Assembly: GCA_027488865.1 (NCBI GenBank) | Contig: JAIYAU010000034.1 | Coordinates: forward strand, 223,978-287,977 | Origin: Cytophagaceae bacterium | Lineage (GTDB): Bacteria > Bacteroidota > Bacteroidia > Cytophagales > UBA9547 | Direction of reading: 5' to 3' | Length of the DNA: 64,000 nucleotides | Shown: positions 9,002 to 18,557 of the stretch, in pieces | How the letters are laid out: each line of letters starts with the position of its first letter | Numbering within the stretch: the first letter of the stretch is position 1 | The notes under the pieces: generated by a model | Seen by the model: the letters and a program-made list of their open reading frames with translations, nothing else | Told to the model about the DNA's origin: nothing | Database searches by the model: none | Translations under genes and position numbers: made by a program

Positions 9002-12000
9002 ATGAAAAAATTCAACATTTTCTTAGTGGTTCTACTCATGTCAGCTACATGGAGTATGGCACAAAAGGTAGCAGCCTATTTTCCCAGCTACCGAAGCGGT
9101 GTAGTAAACAGTATGCAATGGAATAAATTGACAGATGTTTATTACGCTTTTATGAATGCCGATGTTAATGGCAATTTAATAACTAGTAATCCAAGTGACG
9201 CAGTTTTTGGTTTTGATGCCATTACTTTTGATGCAGTAAAGGCCAAATGCACTGCCAATGGTGTAAGACTTCATATATCAATCGGCGGTGCAGATGCGGG
9301 TTACCAAAGGGCCGCTAGGTTAAAGACTATAGCAAGAAGTACCACAGCAACCAACACTTTTGCAACTCAGCTTGTAAATTATGCTATTAATAATGGGTTG
9401 GCTGGTATCAATCTAGACTGGGAATTTCCAAATGAATCAATAAATGGTACCGGTGGAAATGTTACGGATCACTACAATTTAGTAAAAGCAGTAAAAGACA
9501 AAATATTGGCTTCTTCTAAACCCACCTTAATTTTAGGAGCAGCAGTTGGTGGAGAGTGGTTTGGAACATTTAGACATACCAACTATGTATCAAATGCTAC
9601 AAGTACAAATACTGTAGCACTTCTTGATGAGTTTCACATTATGGCATATGATTTACCTGCTGGTGGCGGGGGAACAGGCTTGCCTTATAATGTTAATCAT
9701 CATGCTGCAGTAGCTGATGTTGCTACCTCCCTTCAAGAGTGGAATTCCCAAAAAGGAGTTCCTTACAACAAAATGTTGGTTGGTATTCCATTTTATGGAA
9801 GAACGGCATCAAGAGGAGTAGGAAATGACATTGATAACATGTATCTAAATATTTCTTCTGGTAACCCTGCAGCAGCTTTTCAAGATGCGGATGGATTAGT
9901 AAATGGATGGTATTACGATTCTAAAACCCAAATAGACCTTAAAATCCAAGATGCAGTGGGCTCAAAAGGGTGTCAAGGAGCATTTGTGTGGGATCTTGGT
10001 CAAGACAGAACTGATCAATATTCTCTTCTTTCTGCTATTAAAACCAAAATGGATCAAGTTTGTCCTATCCCTGATCCAAACCTAGGTCCAGATCAAGGGT
10101 TTTGTTCTGGTTCAGTAACTTTAAATCCACAAGTGCCTACAAACGCAGGTAGAACATTTACATGGCAAAAGGATGGCGTGAATATAACAGGTTTTATTAA
10201 CAGTTCTACTGCCAATACCTACAGTACCAATCAAGCAGGTACGTACAAGGTAATAATTAAACAAGGTAGTTCGTGCCAAAAAGAGGATCAGGTTTCAGTT
10301 GTTTCTGGTTCAAGTTTCACCGCCACAGGTGCTACCCGTTGTGGTTCTGGCTCTGTTACTTTAAATGTAAACTCAACTACTGGTACTTATGATTGGTACG
10401 ATGCTGCTGTAGGTGGGTCTAAATTATTAACGGGAGTGGCAGGAAATAACTTTGGTCGTTCATTAACTACTAATGTGACCACTACTTCTGATTTTTTTAT
10501 TCAGGTTAATAATGGTTCTCAAGATTATAATACCGGAAAGACCGTTTATGAAAATACTCCTAAGGCTGCTTGGAACGAAAAAGGTATAAATGATGCAAAC
10601 AATAAACCTCGTTTTGCGCAAAAAATTACCTTGTTTACAGATGTTACCTTAAAATCACTAAAGATTTATAAACCATCTGGTGTTACTGTAAATAATGCCA
10701 AAATCATTATTTACAAATCTAACGGCTCAACTATACATGCAATTACAGATTCAGTAAATTTAAATGGAACGGTTTCGGTTTATACGTTTAATGCAAACGT
10801 TGCATTGCAAGGCTCTGTAGCAGGTACAGTTTATTACATTGGTGTATGGGCTAAGAATGCTGTGGGAGGTGCATCTACTAATCCTGGCTTTTTCTTAGAC
10901 CGTAATCAAGCTGCTGCTAATTATACCCAAGCAGGTGTATTTACTTTAAACAGATTTGCGTATATTTCATATACTGGAGATTTTGGAATTACTAACTCAG
11001 AAACCGACAATTATGGTCAATTATTTGATATCGTGCTTACAACAGGTGTGCCAGATCCATGCGGAAGGGTAAAAGCAACAGCAACTGTAAATCCAGGAGC
11101 AGATATTACTAAAACTGCTATTCCTGTAAAATATAACCTGTGTCCTACAGAGAGTGGTACAGTAAGGATTTTAAACTCTGAGTTAGATGCACTTTATCAA
11201 GTAGTAAGCGGTACTACCAATATTGGTTCGCCTGTTACCGGTACAGGTAGTAATATTGATCTTACAGTTCCAAATAATGTACTTTTGGGAGGAGCAAATA
11301 GCTTTAACGTAAATGTGTCAAAAGTAGGATGTGGTGCTTCACCTCTTACTGACACAGTGGGCTTTAATGTTACTCCTTTTCCTAATGTTGGTTATACCGT
11401 TACTTCACCAGCTGCTGTATGCCAAGGTACTAATGCGGTTATAAATGTAAATGGTTCACAAGCAGGAAGGTCGTACCAAGCGTATTCTGGCACTACCTCA
11501 TTGGGTAACGCAGTACCAGGTTCGGGTTCTTCGATCGCGTTATCTGCTGCTACGGGTAGTTTATCTGTAGGAAATAATACTGTAGTTGTAAAAGTGATAA
11601 CAGGAACGTGCCCAACTTCCGATATTACAGATACTGTTGTTGTTAAGGTAAGTGCTCCAGTTACTCCCATCATTACCTATAATAATGTAAGTAAAACTTA
11701 CGGAGATGCAGCTTTTGCATTAACTGCTTCTTCAAATAGTACAGGTGGTATCACTTATAGTGTTGTTAATCAAACACCTACTGGAATTGTGTCCATTGAC
11801 CCTAATTCTGGGCAAACGACTATTTCAGGTGCAGGTAGCGCAACTATCAGAGCTTCGCAAGCCGCTAACGGTTGTTTTGCTGCAACTAGCAAGGATATTA
11901 CACTTACTATTTCAAAAAAGACCCTTACTGTCACTGCAGATGCACAAACAAAGTCTTATAACACAGTCAATCCGACTTTGACTGTAAAATACAGTGGATT

Positions 12001-15000
12001 TGTGGGAACAGATGGAGTGGCAGGAATAGACACTCCGCCAACAGTAAGTACTACGGCAGTTACGAATAGCACAGTTGGAGGATACCCTATTACAGTAAGC
12101 GGTGGAATTGATAACAACTACACCTTTAGTTACGTGGCTGGCACACTTACCGTTACCAAAGCTACACCAACCTTGGCCATTACATCGGCTAATTCTGGCC
12201 AAGCAGGAAGTACTATTGACTTATCAGCTTCTACTAACTCAACTGGACTTATTACATGGACTGTTGTTTCAGGAAATGGTACTGTCTCGGGAAGTTTATT
12301 GTCTCTAACCGCTTCTGGAAGTGTTGTAATTCAAGCTAGTTTAGCAACAGATGCAAACTATAATGCTGCTTCGGTGCAACAAACTATCACTATTTCAGCA
12401 AAGTCCACACCTTCAATTACGTTTAACAATATTTCTAAAACTTATGGAGATGTTGCATTTGCAATGACTGCGAGTTCTAATTCATCAGGTTCGTTGGCTT
12501 ATAGCATTACCAATGGCAATTCTTTTGCTACCATAAATCCTAACGGTCAAGTGACGATACTTGGTGCTGGTATTGTAACTGTAAAGGTAGATCAAGCATC
12601 TAGTGGCACCTTTGCTGCAGGTTCAGCTACGGCTACTTTAACTATTGCAAAGAAAAATTTAAATGCAAAAGCTGATGATAAATCAAGGAATTATAATAGC
12701 GCTAATCCAGCCTTTACAATTTCTTATACTGGTTTTGTAGGGTCTGATAATGCTGCTGGTATTGATGTTCAGCCTACAGCTACAACTACCGCTACCCAGA
12801 CTAGCAATGCAGGTTCATATGTAATAACCTTATCTGGAGGTTCAGATAATAATTATAACATTGTAAACGCAAATGGTACGTTAACTGTCAATAAAATTGC
12901 TCCTACATTGCAGATTACTTCTGGCAGCTCTGGTCAAGCAGGTACTAACATTAGTTTAACTGCTTCTACCAACTCGACAGGTGTCATCTCATGGTCTGTT
13001 ATTTCTGGTAATGGAACCGTTTCTGGTAGTACCTTGTCATTAACGGCGGTTGGAACTGTGGTTGTGCAAGCTTCATTAGCAACTGATGTTAATTATACAG
13101 CTACTACGGCTCAGCAAACGATTACCATTACAAATCAGACTGTTCCAACTATCAATTTTACTGATGTAAATAAAACCTTTGGTGATGCCGCATTTAATTT
13201 GACCGCATCTTCAAATTCTACAGGCTCGTTATCTTACAGTATCACTAGCGGAAATGCTTTTGCAACCATTACACCTAATGGACTAGTGACTATTTTAGGA
13301 GCAGGTACTGTACAAGTAAAAGTAGACCAAGTTGCCTCTGGTTCGTTTGCAGCTACTAGCAAAACTGCTACTTTAACCATTGCTAAAAAGCAACTTAGTG
13401 GAACGGCTGACAACAAAACTCGACCTTACAATAGCGCGAATCCAACATTTACTATTACTTACAGTGGATTTGTAGGTACTGATAATGCAACAGTTATTGA
13501 TGTCGCGCCAACAGCTTCTACCACTGCCTCACAAACAAGTAACCAAGGTACCTATTCAATCGCTGTTACTGGTGGATCTGATAATAATTACACGTTTAAC
13601 TATGTGTCAGGTGTATTAACTATTACCAAAATTGATCCTACATTAACTATTACCTCAGCTAATAGTGGTCAGGCAGGATCAACCATTAACCTTGCAGCGA
13701 ATACGAATTCGTCAAGCCCTGTTACTTGGTCTGTGATTTCTGGTAATGGCACCATTTCTGGTAACATTTTATCACTTACCGCACAAGGAAGTGTAGTGGT
13801 ACAGGCTGCGGTAGCAACAGATATTAATTACAATGCTGCTACAGCCAATCAAACAATTACAATTTCAGCAAAAACGGTACCTGTTATTACCTCCAACAAT
13901 ATAAATAAAACGTTAGGCGATGCGGACTTTACACTACCTGTTAGTTCAACTTCTTCTGGTGCATTGTCATATAGCGTTGTAAGTGGTAACACTTTTGTTT
14001 CTATTAATCCAAATGGTGTGGTTTCGTTGTTGGGAGCCGGTAATGCTACCATAAGAATTAGTCAAGCAGCGTCTGGTGTTTTTGACGCAGCTACAAAAGA
14101 TGTAACAATTACTATAGCTAAAGGAACTAGGTCTGTTAATATTACCTCAGCCAATGCGGTTCAAGCAGGTACTACGTTGAATTTAACTGCAACCTCTAGC
14201 CCAAGCAGCAGCGCGTTGACTTGGTCTGTTTCAATATTAGGCACAACGAATGCCTCAATAACAGGTTCAACACTTACGGCTGGTTCTAATGCTGGTACTG
14301 TTACAGTAAAGGTGGATGTAGCTGCTGATGCTAATTATAATGCAGCTAGTGCTACACAAGCAATAACGGTTTCGTCATTGGCAGCTCCTGCAATCAACTT
14401 TGCGGATCAAGTTAAAACATTTGGAGATGCTAAGTTTAATATGGTAGCTAGTTCTAACTCTGCTGGTGCCTTGACTTACAGTATTACATCTGGCAATAGT
14501 TTTGCAACAATTAATGCTACCTCAGGGGAGGTAACCATCCTTGGTGCTGGTATAGTTACAGTAAAGGTAGATCAAGCTGCTGCAAGTACATTTGCTGCAT
14601 CTTCTAAAACAGCTACCTTAACAATAAACAAAGCCACAAGAACAGTAGTAATTACCTCAGCCAATACAGCTCAAGTGGGTACACAAGTTGCGCTTACTGC
14701 TACTGCTACTCCAAGTGCTAGTGTTGCCTTCTCAGTTACGTATGGTACAGGAAGTGCCACAGTATCTGGAAATCAGTTATCACTGGTTACAAAAGGTACA
14801 GTGACGATAACTGCTTCTGTAAATGCAGATGCAAATTATCTCGCTGCTTCAGGTACTCAGGTATTTACAATTACTGATATCAACAGTGTGGAGGATGTAA
14901 AGCTAGATGCTCGATTAGTAGTGAGTGCAAGTCCAAATCCATTTGAAAATCAAACTCAGATAGAAGTTTCGTTGCCTTCAGATGCAGTTTTAACTGTTGA

Positions 15001-15163
15001 AGTGTTGAACTTGGTAGGCGCATCTATAGCTAATTTAAGTGCGAACGAAAACTTAACTGCTGGTAAACATACATTTGATTTGGCTTCATTGGCTAGTGGT
15101 ACTTATATTGTTAAAGCCATTGCGAACGGCCAAGTTGCTACTACAAGAGTTGTAAAACAATAG
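9002..15163 (+). CDS. Giant secreted GH18 chitinase-like protein with MBG-type repeats and T9SS sorting domain
   Basis: A 2053-residue modular exoprotein. A signal peptide (to about residue 20) precedes a GH18 domain (about 22-350), which hydrolyses beta-1,4-GlcNAc links in chitin. The catalytic strand reads GLAGINLDWEFP with the acid E141 and D139 present, but the DxxDxDxE motif has A134 and N137. Residues about 355-890 hold Ig-like domains (CSGSVTLNP, CGSGSVTLN) and a beta-sandwich that may bind carbohydrate. Residues about 888-1958 are long repeats built from three modules. The end, from SASPNPFENQ, is a type A T9SS sorting domain. The protein should be secreted and surface-attached or released. 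It has its own strong terminator. Chitin as substrate is inferred from the family. Confidence 0.88.
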   Translation: MKKFNIFLVVLLMSATWSMAQKVAAYFPSYRSGVVNSMQWNKLTDVYYAFMNADVNGNLITSNPSDAVFGFDAITFDAVKAKCTANGVRLHISIGGADAGYQRAARLKTIARSTTATNTFATQLVNYAINNGLAGINLDWEFPNESINGTGGNVTDHYNLVKAVKDKILASSKPTLILGAAVGGEWFGTFRHTNYVSNATSTNTVALLDEFHIMAYDLPAGGGGTGLPYNVNHHAAVADVATSLQEWNSQKGVPYNKMLVGIPFYGRTASRGVGNDIDNMYLNISSGNPAAAFQDADGLVNGWYYDSKTQIDLKIQDAVGSKGCQGAFVWDLGQDRTDQYSLLSAIKTKMDQVCPIPDPNLGPDQGFCSGSVTLNPQVPTNAGRTFTWQKDGVNITGFINSSTANTYSTNQAGTYKVIIKQGSSCQKEDQVSVVSGSSFTATGATRCGSGSVTLNVNSTTGTYDWYDAAVGGSKLLTGVAGNNFGRSLTTNVTTTSDFFIQVNNGSQDYNTGKTVYENTPKAAWNEKGINDANNKPRFAQKITLFTDVTLKSLKIYKPSGVTVNNAKIIIYKSNGSTIHAITDSVNLNGTVSVYTFNANVALQGSVAGTVYYIGVWAKNAVGGASTNPGFFLDRNQAAANYTQAGVFTLNRFAYISYTGDFGITNSETDNYGQLFDIVLTTGVPDPCGRVKATATVNPGADITKTAIPVKYNLCPTESGTVRILNSELDALYQVVSGTTNIGSPVTGTGSNIDLTVPNNVLLGGANSFNVNVSKVGCGASPLTDTVGFNVTPFPNVGYTVTSPAAVCQGTNAVINVNGSQAGRSYQAYSGTTSLGNAVPGSGSSIALSAATGSLSVGNNTVVVKVITGTCPTSDITDTVVVKVSAPVTPIITYNNVSKTYGDAAFALTASSNSTGGITYSVVNQTPTGIVSIDPNSGQTTISGAGSATIRASQAANGCFAATSKDITLTISKKTLTVTADAQTKSYNTVNPTLTVKYSGFVGTDGVAGIDTPPTVSTTAVTNSTVGGYPITVSGGIDNNYTFSYVAGTLTVTKATPTLAITSANSGQAGSTIDLSASTNSTGLITWTVVSGNGTVSGSLLSLTASGSVVIQASLATDANYNAASVQQTITISAKSTPSITFNNISKTYGDVAFAMTASSNSSGSLAYSITNGNSFATINPNGQVTILGAGIVTVKVDQASSGTFAAGSATATLTIAKKNLNAKADDKSRNYNSANPAFTISYTGFVGSDNAAGIDVQPTATTTATQTSNAGSYVITLSGGSDNNYNIVNANGTLTVNKIAPTLQITSGSSGQAGTNISLTASTNSTGVISWSVISGNGTVSGSTLSLTAVGTVVVQASLATDVNYTATTAQQTITITNQTVPTINFTDVNKTFGDAAFNLTASSNSTGSLSYSITSGNAFATITPNGLVTILGAGTVQVKVDQVASGSFAATSKTATLTIAKKQLSGTADNKTRPYNSANPTFTITYSGFVGTDNATVIDVAPTASTTASQTSNQGTYSIAVTGGSDNNYTFNYVSGVLTITKIDPTLTITSANSGQAGSTINLAANTNSSSPVTWSVISGNGTISGNILSLTAQGSVVVQAAVATDINYNAATANQTITISAKTVPVITSNNINKTLGDADFTLPVSSTSSGALSYSVVSGNTFVSINPNGVVSLLGAGNATIRISQAASGVFDAATKDVTITIAKGTRSVNITSANAVQAGTTLNLTATSSPSSSALTWSVSILGTTNASITGSTLTAGSNAGTVTVKVDVAADANYNAASATQAITVSSLAAPAINFADQVKTFGDAKFNMVASSNSAGALTYSITSGNSFATINATSGEVTILGAGIVTVKVDQAAASTFAASSKTATLTINKATRTVVITSANTAQVGTQVALTATATPSASVAFSVTYGTGSATVSGNQLSLVTKGTVTITASVNADANYLAASGTQVFTITDINSVEDVKLDARLVVSASPNPFENQTQIEVSLPSDAVLTVEVLNLVGASIANLSANENLTAGKHTFDLASLASGTYIVKAIANGQVATTRVVKQ
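11660..14880 (+). repeat. Modular repeat array inside the chitinase gene (A-B-C, A-B-C, A-B-C, A-C, A-C)
   Basis: Three kinds of beta-rich modules recur. A carries KTYGDxxF and ASSNSTG (near 11696, 12437, 13172, 13909 and 14412). B carries YNSANPxF and YSGFVGTD, like MBG domains (near 11922, 12660 and 13395). C carries ITSANSGQAG (near 12178, 12913, 13650, 14140 and 14650). Full A-B-C units repeat every 735-741 bases; the last two units lack B. Positions are approximate. Confidence 0.85.
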
Positions 15164-15209
15164 AGAAGGCTTTCTCAGATGAATTAAACCTTTGAATAAT
15201 TTTATGCAG

Positions 15210-15244
15210 AACCACCTAGTACGAAAGTGCTAGGTGGTTTTTTT
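15210..15244 (+). terminator. Strong rho-independent terminator after the chitinase gene
   Basis: AACCACCTAGTAC at 15210-15222 pairs with GTGCTAGGTGGTT at 15227-15239 (13 pairs, one A-G mismatch or shifted pair), capped by a GAAA tetraloop and followed by a run of T ending at 15244. It lies 47 bases past the stop. Confidence 0.9.
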
Positions 15245-15709
15245 ATGATTAATAGCCTTGTGGTTAAGGTCAACTTAAGTAAATTTCTATTCGGTAACTA
15301 GGTTGGAAATAGTAGTGATGCTTATTAGATTGATTTTAATGTACTGCAGCCACTTCTAGAACTGAGTTCATACTTTGTTTTGGATATGGATGTAAACTTC
15401 CACATAATGGGAGACAGTATTTGGCGTTTGAAGATTGGGTTTAAGTACCTCATTAGTAAAATTATATGTTAATTATGATCATTCTCAATACTTCGTTACT
15501 AATGGAATTATAATTATTTCGCATAAAGTTTGTCACATAATTCTCCAATAAGATTAGTTTTGATAAATTACTAGGCTGATATAGATAAGAAATGGTTGTA
15601 GTTTAATAATTTAGCGCCAACATCATATAGCTTATGATTAATCTGGCTTTTGTCACTATTATTAACATGTCGGTCGGCAATTATCAATATCTAAATACAA
15701 CCAAACAAT
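15245..15709. other. Non-coding gap between chitinase and MBOAT genes
   Basis: About 465 bases with no convincing gene. The last third holds the promoter at 15529-15562. The longest plus-strand open stretch (15329-15472, 47 codons) has no start codon near its beginning and no recognisable product. Confidence 0.6.
15529..15562 (+). promoter_or_regulatory. Bacteroidota-type promoter for the MBOAT/SGNH operon
   Basis: TTTG at 15529-15532 and TAGTTTTG at 15555-15562 are separated by 22 bases, one more than the usual range. Transcription would start near 15568 and leave a leader of about 140 bases before the ATG at 15710. Confidence 0.45.
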
Positions 15710-17161
15710 ATGATTTTCAACTCTTGGAACTTCGCCCTATTTTTACCAATTGTATTTTTACAGTACTGGTTTGCGACCAAAGGGAATTTAAAACTTCAAA
15801 ATATTTTACTACTCGTTTCAAGCTACTTTTTTTATGCGTGTTGGGACTGGCGGTTTATGTTTTTACTAATTTTCTCTACCTTATTAGACTACTTTACGGG
15901 TATTAAAATACACGAAGCTTCAAAACAGAAAAATAAAAGGTGGTGGTTGTGGCTTAGTATAAGTGTCAACTTAGGTTTTCTTGGAGTTTTTAAATACTAT
16001 AACTTTTTTGCAGCTTCATTTGCAGATGGGTTGTCTCTTATCGGATTTAAAGCAAACTTAGGGTCTTTACGACTAATTTTACCCGTAGGAATTTCATTTT
16101 ATACCTTTCACGGATTGTCCTACGTAATTGATATTTATAAAAACAGAATAAAACCAGAAAAAAACCTTGTTGACTATTCCGTTTTTGTTAGCTTTTTTCC
16201 CTTGTTAGTAGCAGGACCTATAGAAAGAGCAACGCATCTTTTACCTCAAATTCAAAAAAAAAGAGAATTTGATTATTCAAAAGCGGTTGATGGATTGCGG
16301 CAGATATTGTGGGGTTTGTTTAAGAAAATTGTCATAGCCGACAATTGTGCGGAGTATGCAAATTTGATTTTTAACAATTCAGGAGACTATTCCGGGAGCA
16401 CGCTTGTTTTAGGTGCATTGTTTTTTACTTTTCAAATCTATGGCGACTTTTCGGGCTACTCCGATATTGCACTAGGTACAGCCCGACTTTTTGGAATAGA
16501 CCTTTTAAGAAATTTTGCTTTCCCGTATTTTTCAAGGGACATTGCCGAGTTTTGGAGACGTTGGCATATTTCGCTATCCTCTTGGTTTAAAGACTACCTT
16601 TACATTCCATTGGGTGGTAGCAAAGGTGGAATGTGGATTAAGATACGTAATACCTTTATTATTTTTCTTGTAAGTGGATTCTGGCACGGTGCCAATTGGA
16701 CTTTTATTGTTTGGGGTGCTTTAAATGCGATTTATTTCTTACCGCTTTTGTTATCCAACAGCAACCGCCATAACTTGGATTCGGTAGCACAAGGTAAACT
16801 ATTCCCAAACCTAAAAGAACTTTCATTTATGGTGTTAACATTTGGGTTAACTGTTTTTGCATGGATATTTTTCAGAGCCAACACTATAGCACATGCAATA
16901 AGCTACATTTCTGAGATTTTATCAGGGTCACTTTTTACAATACCTAATTTTGAAGGTGTTGGTAAGGCCTTTACAACAAGTGTTCTGGTTGTGATTTTTG
17001 TCTTAGTCGAGTGGCAAGGACGAGAAGGGCAATATGCTATCGCAAATTTGGGTCAGCTTAGAAACCTCCCCATTAGGTGGTCGCTGTATGCGCTTTTACT
17101 ATTTTCAATCGGTATGTTTATGCCTTCAGTTGAATCACCTTTTGTTTACTTCCAATTTTAG
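15710..17161 (+). CDS. MBOAT family membrane O-acyltransferase (AlgI/DltB-like)
   Basis: A 483-residue polytopic membrane protein of the MBOAT family, which moves acyl groups (usually acetyl) across the inner membrane onto extracytoplasmic polysaccharides or other acceptors. Family features include the N-terminal FNSWNFALFLPIVFLQYW, the AGPIERATHLLPQ segment, the FWRRWHISLSSWFKDYLYIP motif and the catalytic histidine H326 in GFWHGANW; a second conserved histidine is H134 in FHGLSYVID. It is followed 6 bases later by an SGNH-like gene, the usual AlgI-plus-AlgJ/X type pairing. The acceptor glycan is unknown; no exopolysaccharide operon is adjacent. Confidence 0.93.
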   Translation: MIFNSWNFALFLPIVFLQYWFATKGNLKLQNILLLVSSYFFYACWDWRFMFLLIFSTLLDYFTGIKIHEASKQKNKRWWLWLSISVNLGFLGVFKYYNFFAASFADGLSLIGFKANLGSLRLILPVGISFYTFHGLSYVIDIYKNRIKPEKNLVDYSVFVSFFPLLVAGPIERATHLLPQIQKKREFDYSKAVDGLRQILWGLFKKIVIADNCAEYANLIFNNSGDYSGSTLVLGALFFTFQIYGDFSGYSDIALGTARLFGIDLLRNFAFPYFSRDIAEFWRRWHISLSSWFKDYLYIPLGGSKGGMWIKIRNTFIIFLVSGFWHGANWTFIVWGALNAIYFLPLLLSNSNRHNLDSVAQGKLFPNLKELSFMVLTFGLTVFAWIFFRANTIAHAISYISEILSGSLFTIPNFEGVGKAFTTSVLVVIFVLVEWQGREGQYAIANLGQLRNLPIRWSLYALLLFSIGMFMPSVESPFVYFQF

Positions 17162-17167
17162 GATTCA

Positions 17168-18121
17168 ATGAAAAAATTTCTTTTAAATACGGTCGCTTTC
17201 TTGTTTTTTTCATGTTTGTTTTATCTCGTTGCCTTGTTTATTTGGGGGCGTTTTGCCCATTCAATTCTAAAATCTAATTTGGATTATAAAATAGGTTCTA
17301 CTGGATATCTTTACTCTAGGCTTTCCGAGGTTAATAACCAAAAAGATTTAGATGTTTTATTTTTAGGTTCCTCACATGCTTATAGAGGATTTGACACAAG
17401 AATATTCTCAAAATATGGGTATAAAACTTTCAACCTAGGTTCTAGCTCTCAAACACCGATACAAACAAAAGTTCTGTTAAACAGGTATTTAAAAAACTTA
17501 AATCCAAAAACAATAGTTTATGAAGTCTACCCTGCTAGTTTTACGGTTGATGGAGTTGAATCATCACTTGATATCATTGCTAATGATAAAAATGATTTTT
17601 ATTCTTTAGAAATGGCATTAAAAATAAATAACATAAAAACTTACAATACACTTATTTATGGGTTTATTATGGATTTACTAGGGCTAAACAGATCATTCTA
17701 CGAACCGATTCGTAAAGCAAATGAAACGTATATTTCTGGTGGTTTTGTAGAACATGAGCTTGCTTATGCTAAGCCTCAACCATTTTTGCAACAAAGGATA
17801 TCTATAAAACAAAATCAACTACAATCTTTTTCTGAAATTGTGGCAACAATAAAACGTGAAAATATTGACCTAATACTGGTTTATGCGCCAATACCCAAGA
17901 TGAAATATGCTAGTTATGATAACAATGGCTATTTTGATAGTATAATGAAGAAGTATTCTGATTATCATAACTTTAATGAAATCATATCTTTAAATGACAC
18001 ATTGCACTTTTACGATTCCCATCATTTAAATCAACTTGGTGTAGAATTATTTAACAAAAAAATGATTGAGATATTAATCAATACTGCATCTAAAACGCGT
18101 AATATAGGTTCTACCCGTTAA
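17168..18121 (+). CDS. Membrane-anchored SGNH-like protein, MBOAT partner
   Basis: A 317-residue protein with one N-terminal membrane span (residues 5-28) and an extracytoplasmic domain. GSSHAYRG at residues 67-74 provides the serine of an SGNH/GDSL hydrolase-like fold, and FYDSHHLNQLG near residue 285 supplies the DxxH pair. In MBOAT systems such proteins take the acyl group from the membrane enzyme and place it on the polymer. The start lies 6 bases after the MBOAT stop, so they form an operon. It is shorter than AlgJ or AlgX. The role is inferred from motif and neighbour. Confidence 0.78.
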   Translation: MKKFLLNTVAFLFFSCLFYLVALFIWGRFAHSILKSNLDYKIGSTGYLYSRLSEVNNQKDLDVLFLGSSHAYRGFDTRIFSKYGYKTFNLGSSSQTPIQTKVLLNRYLKNLNPKTIVYEVYPASFTVDGVESSLDIIANDKNDFYSLEMALKINNIKTYNTLIYGFIMDLLGLNRSFYEPIRKANETYISGGFVEHELAYAKPQPFLQQRISIKQNQLQSFSEIVATIKRENIDLILVYAPIPKMKYASYDNNGYFDSIMKKYSDYHNFNEIISLNDTLHFYDSHHLNQLGVELFNKKMIEILINTASKTRNIGSTR

Positions 18122-18125
18122 TAGT

Positions 18126-18350
18126 GTTGGCTGTTTTTTAGCTATTCTATCACCCTCAAAGTTTTGTGCAGATTATCCAGGAGTAAATGAGCTTTCAGAA
18201 ATCTTATTAGCTAATCCCGAAATATAAATAGAATTGCATGGAATTACTTGGAATCAGGTTGACCCAAACCTTAACTTGACCTTATTGGAACACCTTGAAG
18301 CAAAGGCAAAATGTATCTTTTATACAGAAGTATTTCAGCAAAACATATAA
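18126..18350 (+). pseudogene. Decayed gene fragment with an in-frame stop
   Basis: One frame here reads like protein on both sides of a TAA at 18225-18227. Before it is FLAILSPSKFCADYPGVNEL, then SEILLANPEI; after it is ELHGITWNQVDPNLNLTLLE, then HLEAKAKCIFYTEVFQQNI, ending at a TAA at 18348. There is no start codon at a sensible place. The composition is protein-like and unlike the flanking spacer, so this looks like the remains of a gene, perhaps one that once followed the SGNH gene. I do not recognise the family. Confidence 0.4.
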
Positions 18351-18508
18351 AGGGAAAAGGAATTTGATTGAGTAATTCGATTGCACTTACTTGTTTGGAG
18401 AAAGCGCAAAAAAATAGGATGGTTTCATAAGCGTTTATATTTTTTAGATATCATTATAATCTACCCAACGGGACGGAATGCATTAAATCAATAATTTTTT
18501 CCTCTTCA

Positions 18509-18540
18509 TTTGTTAATTCTCTTCGCTTTTCTTAGCTTTG
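18509..18540 (+). promoter_or_regulatory. Consensus Bacteroidota promoter for the 18558 operon
   Basis: TTTG at 18509-18512, then 20 bases, then TAGCTTTG at 18533-18540: a full match to the consensus. Transcription would begin near 18546, a short leader before the ATG at 18558, which rules out the upstream in-frame start at 18510. Confidence 0.7.
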
Positions 18541-18557
18541 CATTACAAAGTACTTTT

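Noticed and set aside
15329..15472. 47-codon open stretch after the chitinase terminator
   Set aside because: No start codon near its beginning and no similarity to a known pattern.
15634..15906. 90-residue open frame overlapping the start of the MBOAT gene
   Set aside because: It is in another frame over a clear MBOAT coding region, and its translation has no recognisable pattern.
18510..18557. Upstream start for the 18558 membrane protein
   Set aside because: A consensus promoter covers 18509-18540, so transcription starts after this codon.
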